From positions 1-12,469 of the forward strand of contig JAEZSL010000191.1 of the NCBI GenBank assembly GCA_023443925.1: 12,469 nucleotides of DNA, written 5' to 3'. Below the pieces are notes generated by a model. It was not told the origin of the DNA, ran no database searches, and saw only the letters and a program-made list of their open reading frames with translations. A program made the position numbers and the translations under genes. Shown one piece after another: positions 1 to 6,628 of this stretch. The stretch is from Bacillota bacterium (lineage in GTDB: Bacteria; Bacillota_A; Clostridia; Lachnospirales; Lachnospiraceae). Positions within the stretch are counted from its first letter, which is position 1. Every line of letters begins with the position of its first letter.

Positions 1-305
1 TTAACACAAATTTCCGCCGTTATTCCAGTTATGTAACGGATGAAATGATAGAGACCTTCAATAACGGTCTGGAAGGCAGCATTCCTCAAAAGAGTACCAA
101 CTTTATTTTTGACATAGAACCTGTTAAGGCAGAATATGCTCAGATCCAGGCAGTGGAAACGGAATATCTTTCTCCTATCACCCACGGGTTTAAAGACTAC
201 GATGAAAACATCGGTAAAGCCATCGAAAAACTGAAAGCAGCCGGAATTGATACTTTTATGGCAGAGCTTCAGAGACAGTTTGATGAATTCATGCAGAATA
301 AATAA
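1..305 (+). CDS. DUF3502-type extracellular solute-binding protein, C-terminal fragment
   Basis: This is the 3' end of a gene that starts left of the window. The reading frame is open from base 3 through the TAA at 303-305, so the ATG at 45 is internal and not a start. The visible 100 or so residues contain FIFDIEPVKAE and the C-terminal stretch EKLKAAGIDTFMAELQRQFDEF. These closely match the DUF3502 domain that closes LplA/YtcQ-type sugar-binding lipoproteins of ABC importers, where 'EKLKAAGID...E.QRQ.DEW' is the typical ending. Such proteins sit on the outer face of the membrane and deliver oligosaccharides to two permeases. The rest of that transporter would lie upstream. A hairpin follows 38 bases after the stop, so this is the last gene of its operon. 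Family assignment is from recalled motif similarity; the substrate is unknown, though the neighbourhood suggests pectin-derived oligosaccharides. Confidence 0.85.
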   Translation, partial: NTNFRRYSSYVTDEMIETFNNGLEGSIPQKSTNFIFDIEPVKAEYAQIQAVETEYLSPITHGFKDYDENIGKAIEKLKAAGIDTFMAELQRQFDEFMQNK

Positions 306-342
306 GCGTTAATACGGTAGAAATAAAGAAATAACAATGCTT

Positions 343-390
343 ATGACAGTAAAAGGGGCTCCTTATCATAGGGAGCCCTTATACTGTCAT
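343..390. terminator. Hairpin terminator, probably bidirectional
   Basis: Bases 343-350 (atgacagt) pair with 383-390 (actgtcat), and the inner AAGGGGCTCC arm (353-362) pairs with GGGAGCCCTT (371-380) with one bulged G, around an AT-rich loop. The hairpin lies between the end of the binding-protein gene (plus) and the end of the small minus-strand gene, whose TGA at 390-392 touches the stem. There is no clean U tract on either side, so a terminator role is inferred from position and stem strength. Confidence 0.7.
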
Positions 391-521
391 CAAACCGATT
401 TGTTTGCCCATTCTTTTATCTTGGCTATGTGACCTATAAAGCCTACCCCAGAGTCATCAATAAATAAAAAAAGTGCAATAAAAACCATTACCGCAAAGAT
501 GTACCGAATTGCCTTTTTCAA
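390..521 (-). CDS. Small membrane protein, 43 aa, TTG start
   Basis: Read on the minus strand, the frame starts at TTG (519-521) and ends at TGA (390-392), giving 43 residues beginning MKKAIRYIFAVMVFIALFLF. The start is supported by a strong ribosome binding site: AAAGGGGTG lies just upstream with a six-base TAATAA spacer. The protein has two lysines and an arginine at the N terminus, one hydrophobic segment at about residues 6-21, a short acidic IDDSG turn, and a lysine-rich amphipathic tail (HIAKIKEWANKSV). This suggests one membrane span with a charged tail. It lies downstream of the membrane-linked XRE regulator on the same strand, with 137 bases between them, and its stop codon abuts the hairpin at 343-390. 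An extended -10 (TGATATAAT, 579-588) could give it its own promoter. I do not recognise a family and assign no function. Open frame, RBS and terminator fit a real gene. Confidence 0.65.
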   Translation of the reverse strand: MKKAIRYIFAVMVFIALFLFIDDSGVGFIGHIAKIKEWANKSV

Positions 522-578
522 TTATTACACCCCTTTCTATCTTTACAGCTAATTGTATTCTAAGTTTCCTGTTTACTT

Positions 579-588
579 ATTATATCAA
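579..588 (-). promoter_or_regulatory. Possible extended -10 promoter for the small membrane protein
   Basis: On the minus strand the sequence TTGATATAAT carries a perfect TATAAT with an upstream TG in the extended -10 position. No good -35 lies 16-18 bases upstream, but extended -10 promoters can work without one. It sits about 58 bases before the TTG start at 521, inside the gap after the XRE gene. The small gene could instead be read through from the XRE gene. Confidence 0.4.
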
Positions 589-658
589 ACTTCTAATGCA
601 AAATATTATTAGTAATACATATTTATTAGTCAATAACTCATTCCAAATTCCAATTCTA

Positions 659-1231
659 TTAAAAAATGGACACGATAATATAACCAGCCCCAATTAAAAG
701 TAAAGTTACGCATGCACTAACGAACACCATAAAGATCTTGCTTTGACTGATGTTTCCTCTTTCCTTTTTCCGCTTTTCTTTATCAACCTCTTTGTTTTCC
801 ATATAAGCCAGAATCTCAGAGTAAGTTTGAATATTGTTTTTCTTTTTCAGCTTTTCTGCCTGCATAGCAGAGATAAACATAATAATAGAAAATAGCAAAG
901 GTATTAACAATCCCCATAGATCCAGAAATTTCAAGGCAGGTGCAATAGATAAGGGCATCAGGATCATGCCCGTAATCATACCCTTTCCCCAGAAATTCAA
1001 TTTGTTTCTTTCAACTTCATTTTTCATCATATCTACATCTCCTTTAACTAATTCGTCTAAGGAAACATGAAACAGAACGCTCAATTGTAATATATTATGA
1101 ATGTCGGGATAACTTCTTTCATTTTCCCAATTAGAGATAGACTGTCTGGATACATATATTTTCTCTGCAAGTTTTTCTTGCGACAATCCATCACGTTCTC
1201 TATAAAATTTTATTTGTTTTCCTAGTTCCAT
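659..1231 (-). CDS. XRE-family transcriptional regulator with C-terminal membrane segments
   Basis: A DNA-binding regulator of 190 residues. Residues 4-60 form a classic HTH_3 (Cro/CI-type) fold, with the helix-turn-helix GLSQEKLAEKIYVSRQSISN at 15-34 followed by WENERSYPDI and the LDELVKGD end of the domain. After a short linker there are two close hydrophobic segments (about 84-100 and 104-122), a charged stretch, and a third segment (about 165-188) reaching the C terminus. The regulator is therefore probably tethered to the membrane. The ATG at 1229-1231 is chosen because GGAG lies six bases upstream; an in-frame ATG 51 bases further out has no such site and would add a residue run unlike the family. 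XRE proteins with this shape are common in Firmicutes, and their targets are often adjacent genes. The neighbouring small membrane protein is a candidate partner, but that is inference. Confidence 0.85.
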   Translation of the reverse strand: MELGKQIKFYRERDGLSQEKLAEKIYVSRQSISNWENERSYPDIHNILQLSVLFHVSLDELVKGDVDMMKNEVERNKLNFWGKGMITGMILMPLSIAPALKFLDLWGLLIPLLFSIIMFISAMQAEKLKKKNNIQTYSEILAYMENKEVDKEKRKKERGNISQSKIFMVFVSACVTLLLIGAGYIIVSIF

Positions 1232-1610
1232 TTTAGTCTCCTCATGCAGATAATAAATGATATCAATAAAAAATACTATCAAACGCCTTTTACATAAAGC
1301 GAATAATATTGTAAAAGTTCTTTGACAGTGCCCTCAAACCGCATTAACACTGGATTTGTATTATGGTCATATTATAGGTATATTTATATTTCTGATTTAA
1401 CTATCTTAGTCTAGTATACCAAATTCTTACATGGAAATACAGAACGGATTAATTAGAATCAGATCGGTAAGACATATTTATGGCAATAAATCGCTGGAAA
1501 AAGAAAATACCCTGTGATATTATTGAAGTATAGATTTTAATAGCTATTTGCCAGGGAACCTGGGAAATTTTGTTGTTTTATCAATATAGCAGAATAGTAG
1601 GAGAATGATA
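1232..1610. other. 379-base intergenic region with no convincing gene
   Basis: This AT-rich gap lies between the divergent XRE regulator and rhaM. A consensus -35 (TTGACA, 1322-1327) on the plus strand is followed 17 bases later by TAACAC, a poor -10. A near-palindrome sits at 1547-1567 (listed separately). A 28-codon frame starting at ATG 1431 has no ribosome binding site and is not called. Both neighbouring genes must be transcribed from here, but I could not assign either promoter with confidence. Confidence 0.6.
1547..1567. repeat. Near-perfect palindrome upstream of rhaM, possible operator
   Basis: The sequence TTTGCCAGG-GAA-CCTGGGAAA is an inverted repeat with 9-base arms around a 3-base centre and one mismatched pair. 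It ends 43 bases before the rhaM start codon, downstream of any likely promoter, so it could be an operator for a dimeric repressor or a small leader hairpin. It does not match the catabolite-control (cre) consensus. The regulator is unknown. Confidence 0.4.
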
Positions 1611-1922
1611 ATGATTAAAGGTTTTAAGATGAAGTTATATGAAGGTATGGAGGAAGAATACGAAAGACGCCATAATGAATTATGGCCGGAGATGCAGGAC
1701 ATGATCCATGAACATGGCGGCAAAAATTATACGATTTTTTTGGATAAGGAAACGAATATCTTGTTTGGTTATATTGAAATTGAAAACGAAGAGTTATGGG
1801 CAAAAGGTGCGGATACGGCTATAAACCGTAAATGGTGGGATTTTATGGCCGATATTATGGAAACCAATCCGGACAACAGCCCGGTAAGTACCGAACTTCA
1901 TAATGTATTCCATTTGGATTAA
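1611..1922 (+). CDS. rhaM: L-rhamnose mutarotase
   Basis: RhaM interconverts the alpha and beta anomers of L-rhamnose in the cytoplasm so that the isomerase pathway receives the right form. The 103-residue product is full length for this family (about 104) and aligns by eye along its whole length with the E. coli enzyme. Shared blocks include EEYERRHNELWPE, where Tyr17 and His21 match the E. coli active-site Tyr and His, then KNYTIFLD, a Trp-Trp pair at 75-76, and NPDNSPVSTEL near the end. The start is ATG 1611, which lies seven bases after GGAG (1600-1603); the ATG at 1605 is too close to that site. No rhamnose isomerase, kinase or aldolase genes are in the window, so rhaM stands alone between its own upstream region and a strong hairpin. 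Its presence indicates that rhamnose is among the sugars released by this locus. Confidence 0.95.
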   Translation: MIKGFKMKLYEGMEEEYERRHNELWPEMQDMIHEHGGKNYTIFLDKETNILFGYIEIENEELWAKGADTAINRKWWDFMADIMETNPDNSPVSTELHNVFHLD

Positions 1923-1949
1923 GGAAATAAAAAGAAATATAAAGAAATA

Positions 1950-2008
1950 AATAACCTCTCCCTGCGGCAGTGATACTACTTCACTGTTAGCTGCAGGGAG
2001 AGGTTATT
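1950..2008. terminator. Bidirectional hairpin between convergent rhaM and GH31 genes
   Basis: Arms 1950-1965 and 1993-2008 are perfect 16-bp complements (AATAACCTCTCCCTGC and its reverse complement), and a second stem (CAGTGA 1968-1973 with TCACTG 1981-1986) can form inside the loop. It lies 28 bases after the rhaM stop and 59 bases after the GH31 stop on the other strand. The run of U expected after an intrinsic terminator is weak on both sides, but length and placement argue for transcription termination in both directions. Confidence 0.8.
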
Positions 2009-2066
2009 GAATAACTACGTAATAATCCAAGTCAATTGCATGAAATGACATTCTTACAACACAACA

Positions 2067-3593
2067 TCATACTCTGCGGTACCAGGGCAATTTGGAGATT
2101 GGAGCCGGTACTTCACCGGTACAAGGTCCCTGTATACGGTTTCCCTCCGTATCTTCCCACACACCATCCGGGAAGACGATTCTTTTCACCTCTGTCCCTT
2201 TTTGAAGTACAGGTGCAGCCAGGATGTCATTCCCCAGCATAAACTGATCTTTGATGTTCTCGTAACCATTCCCGGGAAATACATAATCCATATGTCTAAT
2301 AATAGGCTCGCCGGTAACCGAAGCATTTCTGGCCAGTTCAATAATTTCCTCTCCCAGACTTTGATGCAGCTTAGCTGCCTCCACACAATATGCCAGATTC
2401 TCTTTGCTTAAAACCCGCCAGGGAGCTACGGAAAACTGCATCATGGGAAATAATGCCGCACACTGGGCATTACGGACAATTAATTCTTCATCCAGCTGCA
2501 GGCTGCTTTCCAGGAAATTCTGATATTCCCCGCCGCCGATCATATCCGGACAGGTAAAGGCATAGCCTAACAATCCCTGAGCCAGTCCATTTGGAATAAG
2601 ACTGCCTAAACCGTTATCCGGCTGCCAGCTGTGCATCTTGTCACTTAACCGTTGTACAATAGGCTGCCCACCCAGTTTCCAGCAGGCACGGTATTCATTC
2701 AGGGAATAATTAAGGCCGAGTTTGGCCCATTCTTCGCTGTACTCATTTGCAGTACAGGGTTTGCTGCAAACAAAATCTTCCCGGAAATGACCCATATCTC
2801 CGGAATCCAGCTTAAAACCATCGATCCCGAACTGATCTATAAGCACCTTTAGTTCATTATGAAACCAGGTTACGGCCTCCTGATTGGTTACATCCAGCAT
2901 TCCGCTATAACCGTTCCACCACTCACCCAGAGCCGGTTTTAAGTTCCCATCCTTAACCAGGAAGCTCAAGTCCCAGAGATTACGAAAAGTGAGGCTGTCC
3001 GGGCTTATAAAATTGCATACCCAAAGCATTACCTTAAAGCCCATCTCATGAAGGGTATTAACCATGGCTTTTGGGTCCGGGAAGCGTCCGGGATGGAATT
3101 TCCATACACCGTAATCCTCCTGCCAGTTGTCGTCAATCATTAAAACGCCTGGGGGCATTCCGTTGTCTATAATGGACTTTGCATATGCAAGGACTTTATC
3201 CTGGGTAGGTTCATACATCATTTCAATCCAGGTATTATATTGGGGAACCCGGAACAGGAATTCGTCAGGATAGGTTTTAGTTGGGGGGAAATACTTTTGG
3301 GAGACGGCCAGAAAAGCATTCCGCAGATTTTCTAAACCTTCACCGCACTCGATTTCACTGGTATGACTCTTTATACTTAAGGTGTTTTTTTCAAAACAAT
3401 AAGTAAAAGGTTCATTACTCCAGATGTAACGGCCTTTGCTGGAAAGCAGTAGAGGAGTACTCTGGTTGTTTCCCTGTTCTTTTGATAAATCTCTGGTAAA
3501 GCTTTTCTCTTTGTAAGGCATGTAAATTCCGTCCTGAACCAGCCCGCCCCACCAATATTCGCCGGCTGCAATATCAAGATTTAATGTTTTCAT
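2067..3593 (-). CDS. Compact glycoside hydrolase family 31 enzyme
   Basis: A retaining alpha-glycosidase of 508 residues with no signal peptide, hence probably cytoplasmic and acting on imported oligosaccharides. The barrel signatures are clear: VLMIDDNWQEDYGVWKFHPG (150-169), the GFKVMLWVCNF strand, and GIDGFKLDSGD, where Asp263 is the predicted nucleophile. Asp326 in SWQPDNG is the likely acid/base, and TCPDMIGGGEY (347-357) follows as in GH31 enzymes. The N-terminal beta domain is only about 110 residues, so the protein is shorter than the usual 650-800 of classical GH31 alpha-glucosidases and xylosidases. The KLDxGD motif and IDDxWQ block resemble MYORG/alpha-galactosidase-like members, but substrate cannot be fixed from sequence. 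ATG 3593 is chosen because GGGAG lies nine bases upstream; a more distal in-frame ATG (3674) falls in the promoter. The gene is divergent from the broken AraC regulator and convergent with rhaM. Confidence 0.88.
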   Translation of the reverse strand: MKTLNLDIAAGEYWWGGLVQDGIYMPYKEKSFTRDLSKEQGNNQSTPLLLSSKGRYIWSNEPFTYCFEKNTLSIKSHTSEIECGEGLENLRNAFLAVSQKYFPPTKTYPDEFLFRVPQYNTWIEMMYEPTQDKVLAYAKSIIDNGMPPGVLMIDDNWQEDYGVWKFHPGRFPDPKAMVNTLHEMGFKVMLWVCNFISPDSLTFRNLWDLSFLVKDGNLKPALGEWWNGYSGMLDVTNQEAVTWFHNELKVLIDQFGIDGFKLDSGDMGHFREDFVCSKPCTANEYSEEWAKLGLNYSLNEYRACWKLGGQPIVQRLSDKMHSWQPDNGLGSLIPNGLAQGLLGYAFTCPDMIGGGEYQNFLESSLQLDEELIVRNAQCAALFPMMQFSVAPWRVLSKENLAYCVEAAKLHQSLGEEIIELARNASVTGEPIIRHMDYVFPGNGYENIKDQFMLGNDILAAPVLQKGTEVKRIVFPDGVWEDTEGNRIQGPCTGEVPAPISKLPWYRRV

Positions 3594-3661
3594 AATGAAT
3601 ATCTCCCTTTTACCTGCGTTTGGTTTATTGATTAGTTGTAATAAATTGCGTATAATTATAA

Positions 3662-3690
3662 TTAATACATACATATAAAAAACTTTACAA
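3662..3690 (-). promoter_or_regulatory. Promoter of the GH31 gene
   Basis: On the minus strand TTGTAA (3685-3690) and TATTAA (3662-3667) are separated by exactly 17 bases, matching a housekeeping-type promoter with 4/6 and 5/6 consensus positions. Transcription would start near 3655 and leave a leader of about 60 bases. It lies back to back with a TATAAT (3702-3707) reading towards the AraC gene, so the two promoters nearly overlap, an arrangement that lets one regulator act on both. Confidence 0.55.
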
Positions 3691-3701
3691 TGTCTAATTT
3701 T

Positions 3702-3707
3702 TATAAT
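3702..3707 (+). promoter_or_regulatory. Possible -10 element for the AraC-family gene
   Basis: A perfect TATAAT reads towards the AraC gene, about 57 bases before its proposed TTG start. The best -35 candidate (TTTACA, 3684-3689) is only 12 bases away, too close for a normal promoter, so this would be a weak or activator-dependent promoter. Confidence 0.35.
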
Positions 3708-3764
3708 ATCACCGCAGAATTATTTTTGCAATTGTACCATTATGCGGTATGGGAGGGTAAAATA

Positions 3765-4655
3765 TTGCTGCCAAAAAATTTTGATAATCTATATCGGTCT
3801 TTCCCTAATTACTTTCAAAAAGAAAACCGGAATTCCTTATGCCAGATATATTCCCTGGGCTGGCAGATGCGCACTTCCCCAAAATATAACTGGGATGGAA
3901 TGAAGCGTCCGGACGAGAAAGGCCAGTGTATCTTTCAATATACTTTGTCCGGCTGCGGCAGGCTGGAATATGGGGATAATTCCTTTTTATTAGAGGAAGG
4001 CAGTGCATTTATGGTTCTGCTTCCGGATAAGCACCGTTACTTTCTGCCTGCCGAAAGTGAGAAATGGGAGTTTATATTTATTACCCTGACGGGGGAATAT
4101 GCCATAAAAGAATGGAAAAGGCTTCAGTATAACTACGGAAAGATCATAAAGCTGTCTCCAAAATCCGAAGTACTGCAATATCTTTGGAACAGCTACTGGA
4201 AGTTTGTCCAGAATAATGTATCCGATGGCTATCAGACCTCTGCCATTGCATATGAATTTATCATGCAGCTTGTGAAGTCGCTGGATAATCCGGGACTTGA
4301 AATCCGTACTGAGGGCAGCAGCCGTGTTTAAAATTCCATTGAATACATGAAGAATAATCTGAAACGGCAGATAAGCCTGGAGGATATGGCAATGGCTGCC
4401 GGAATTTCCAAGTACCATTTCAGCCGGCTCTTTAACTCGGTGATGGGAATCAGTCCCTGGGATTATCTGACGAAACTGAGAATGGAAAAGGCGGTTTATC
4501 TTATGCAGACTCATTCTTATAAGATTTCGGAGGTTGCGGCAAATGTGGGATATTCTTCGGTGAATTATTTTAATAAGGTTTTCAGAAAGACTTTTGGTAC
4601 CTCACCAAGTAAATTTGAGTTAATGTACCAGGGAACGGATGATTTTGATTTTTAA
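3765..4655 (+). pseudogene. AraC-family regulator interrupted by one in-frame stop codon
   Basis: Two halves in the same frame make one normal AraC-family protein of about 296 residues if the TAA at 4329-4331 is ignored. The first half (188 residues) holds the cupin-like sugar-sensing domain, with QYTLSGCGRLEYGD and GSAFMVLLPDKHRYFLP at about 58-95. The second half holds both AraC helix-turn-helix units, ISLEDMAMAAGISKYHFSRL and KISEVAANVGYSSVNYFNKV. The stop lies in the usual '...VQ.AI.YM' linker (here V-stop-NSIEYM), so one C-to-T change of a CAA glutamine codon would explain it. The start is taken as TTG 3765, which has GGGAGG 8 bases upstream; the earlier ATG 3690 lacks a site and overlaps the promoter. 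No length change or second lesion is seen, which suggests a recent mutation, a sequencing error, or two separate polypeptides. ATG 4347 could restart the second half but has no ribosome binding site. The gene is divergent from GH31, its probable target. Confidence 0.85.
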
Positions 4656-4673
4656 AACAATATGTAATAACTT

Positions 4674-4727
4674 AAAAAAAGATGGCATATCAAGAGGCAC
4701 CGGTAATCTGGGCTTTCTTAATATACC
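4674..4727 (-). terminator. Intrinsic terminator of the ABC importer operon
   Basis: On the minus strand a 12-bp stem (4716-4727 with 4684-4695, two G-U wobbles) closes a 20-base loop and is followed within three bases by seven U residues (4674-4680). It is 88 bases beyond the stop of the last permease gene and is a textbook intrinsic terminator. It may also halt transcription coming from the AraC gene on the plus strand, which ends at 4655. Confidence 0.8.
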
Positions 4728-4815
4728 ATTTATTTTAGAAAAGTTTTTTGCTATAAGTATTATTTATGCAAAGAATGGCCGTAGTATTTGATTCCAGTCC
4801 TCCTGTCACAGGCTT

Positions 4816-5667
4816 TTATCCTTTAATGCCGGTTGAGGCAATACCTTCTACCAGGTATTTCTGCATCGTTAAAAATATAAAAAAGATAGGAACCAGGGAC
4901 AGCGTTGCCATAGCAAACATGGCGCCCCAGTCTGAACCTGCCGTAGGGTCCGCAAACATTTTAAGAGCGTAGCTTACCGGATAGGTATAAGGATCACTTA
5001 GATAAATCAAGGCGGACAGAAAATCATCCCATCTCCACATAAAGGAAAATATGGCACTTGTCACTAAGGAAGGTTTAATAAGGGGAAGTATGATCTTAAA
5101 GAAGATGGTATAAACACTGCAGCCGTCCATATTGGCAGCCTCGTCCAGGTCCATGGGAATTCCTTTGATAAACTGGATATTTAAGAATATAAAAAATCCC
5201 TGGCCTAAAAACTGGGGTACGATAATTGGTAAATAAGAACCTACCCAGCCTAATTTATTAAACAAGATATACTGTGGAATCATGATAACCTGAAAGGGCA
5301 GCATCATTGCTAACAGCATACAGGAAAACCACAGACCCTTTAACTTAAAATCACAGCGTGCGAAACCATAGGCCACAAGTGCGGAGGAAGCAACGGCTCC
5401 GATGGTGGAGATACCTGCCAGAATAAAAGAATTCTTAAAGAATATGCCAAAGGAATATCCGCCGAAACCTTTCCAGCCGTTGGTATAATTCTGAAGGATA
5501 AAATGTTCCGGCAGCAGATTCTGGGCTGTCTTTAATATTTCATTGGTGTCTTTAAAGGAACTGATGGTCATCCAGAGCACCGGATATATCATGACAAAAG
5601 CAAACAGGAATGTAAACACATGGTAAATAACTTTGGATATCTTTCTTTTTAAAATGTAATTATTCAC
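4816..5667 (-). CDS. Carbohydrate ABC importer permease, MalG/UgpE type (YesQ-like)
   Basis: An inner-membrane permease subunit of a CUT1-type sugar importer. The 283-residue product has about six hydrophobic segments, an N-terminal positive stretch (KRKISK), and the conserved EAA loop DEAANMDGCSVYTIFFKIIL (about 175-194), ending in LP, that contacts the ATPase. It ends GIASTGIKG, typical of this subunit, whose C termini often read 'G...GAVKG'. It is the third gene of a lipoprotein-permease-permease operon. GTG 5667 is preferred as start because AGGTGAG sits five bases upstream; an alternative GTG at 5676 overlaps the previous stop codon by four bases (GTGA) but has no clear site of its own. 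Either choice shows translational coupling. Substrate is inferred from the neighbours to be a pectin-derived oligosaccharide. Confidence 0.92.
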   Translation of the reverse strand: MNNYILKRKISKVIYHVFTFLFAFVMIYPVLWMTISSFKDTNEILKTAQNLLPEHFILQNYTNGWKGFGGYSFGIFFKNSFILAGISTIGAVASSALVAYGFARCDFKLKGLWFSCMLLAMMLPFQVIMIPQYILFNKLGWVGSYLPIIVPQFLGQGFFIFLNIQFIKGIPMDLDEAANMDGCSVYTIFFKIILPLIKPSLVTSAIFSFMWRWDDFLSALIYLSDPYTYPVSYALKMFADPTAGSDWGAMFAMATLSLVPIFFIFLTMQKYLVEGIASTGIKG

Positions 5668-5672
5668 TGGTC

Positions 5673-6602
5673 TCACCTCTCTGCTTCATAATATACCCAG
5701 AACTTTTGCGTCTTGAATAAGATAAAAGTAATGAGTCCCACAAATAGTACCATTACCCATGCCATGGCACAGCCGTAACCCAGTTTGCCGTAAGTAAAGG
5801 AATTCTGGTACATATAAACTGTGTAGAAAAGGGTAGTGTCCCGGGGCTTTCCCTGGGTGATAATATAGCTTTGGGTAAAAGCCATAAAGCCGCTGATTAG
5901 CTGGTTGATCAGATTGAAGAAAATCGTTGGTGTCAGCATTGGAAGAGTAATCTTAATAAAGCTGTGTACACCCCCTGCTCCGTCCACTCTTGCCGATTCA
6001 TATAAACTTACGGGAATCTGCTTAAGGCCAGACAAAAAAATAAGCATGGAAGAACCAAACTGCCATACGGCTAAAATAATCAGGGTCCAGATAGCCGTAT
6101 TGGTACGGCCGAGCCAGGCAATGTCACTGGGAATACCGATTGACTGCAATATGGCATTGAGAACGCCGTCACTGGCAAATATACGTTTCCATAGTATTGC
6201 AACCGCCACACTGGAACCGATTATGGAGGGCAGATAATATACCGCTCGATAAAATCCCGACAGCTTTGTGGATTTTACCAAAAGCATAGCAATCATAAGT
6301 GCCATGATTAATCGGAGAGGGACGGAAAACACAACGTAATAAAGGGTTGCTCCGAAGGATTTCCAAAACGTAGCATCGTTTGTAAACATGGTTATGTAAT
6401 TTTCTAATCCTATAAAAGCAGGAGTTTTTAAGATATTATATCTCGTAAATGAAAACCCGAACGAAACAAGCATGGGCAGAACAATAAAACCTAAAAAACC
6501 TATCAGGAAGGGCAGGATAAATACATATCCTGCTACTTCCTTTCTATTCATGATCTGGCCGATTGTCCTTTTTCGTTTCGGAGGCATGCTGTTCTTAATC
6601 AA
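5673..6602 (-). CDS. Carbohydrate ABC importer permease, MalF/UgpA type (YesP-like)
   Basis: The first of two permeases. It has a short basic cytoplasmic N terminus (PPKRKR), a first membrane span containing YVFILPFLIGFLGFIVLPM, and five further hydrophobic segments. The EAA loop is YESARVDGAGGVHSFIKITL followed by P (about 201-221), with the family glycine present. The product is 309 residues if read from TTG 6602, which has GGAG nine bases upstream. An outer TTG at 6617 would contain that GGAG in its own second codon and lacks a site, and ATG 6587 is also possible but has no site. The gene follows the binding protein by 26 bases. It pairs with the MalG-type subunit to form the channel; the ATPase must come from elsewhere in the genome. 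Confidence 0.92.
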   Translation of the reverse strand: MIKNSMPPKRKRTIGQIMNRKEVAGYVFILPFLIGFLGFIVLPMLVSFGFSFTRYNILKTPAFIGLENYITMFTNDATFWKSFGATLYYVVFSVPLRLIMALMIAMLLVKSTKLSGFYRAVYYLPSIIGSSVAVAILWKRIFASDGVLNAILQSIGIPSDIAWLGRTNTAIWTLIILAVWQFGSSMLIFLSGLKQIPVSLYESARVDGAGGVHSFIKITLPMLTPTIFFNLINQLISGFMAFTQSYIITQGKPRDTTLFYTVYMYQNSFTYGKLGYGCAMAWVMVLFVGLITFILFKTQKFWVYYEAER

Positions 6603-6628
6603 TGAAATTATCTCCAATCTGTAAAAGT

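Noticed and set aside
45..305. An 86-residue gene starting at ATG 45
   Set aside because: The frame is open upstream to the window edge and the upstream residues fit the same binding-protein domain, so this ATG is internal.
509..697. 62-residue plus-strand frame overlapping the gap and the XRE 3' end
   Set aside because: It has no ribosome binding site and overlaps the start region of the better supported minus-strand small gene.
1431..1517. 28-codon frame (MEIQNGLIRIRSVRHIYGN...) resembling the first residues of an ABC ATPase
   Set aside because: It has no ribosome binding site, ends after 28 codons, and the following sequence shows no continuing ATPase motifs in any frame; too little to call a gene remnant.
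3594..3674. 27-residue N-terminal extension of the GH31 protein
   Set aside because: It overlaps the -10 region of the likely promoter and lacks a ribosome binding site, whereas ATG 3593 has one.
3990..4514. 174-residue minus-strand open frame across the AraC gene
   Set aside because: It is antisense to well-conserved AraC domains, has no recognisable motif and no supporting start signal.
5905..6237. 110-residue plus-strand frame within the first permease gene
   Set aside because: It is the reverse complement of the permease coding sequence with no motif or start signal.
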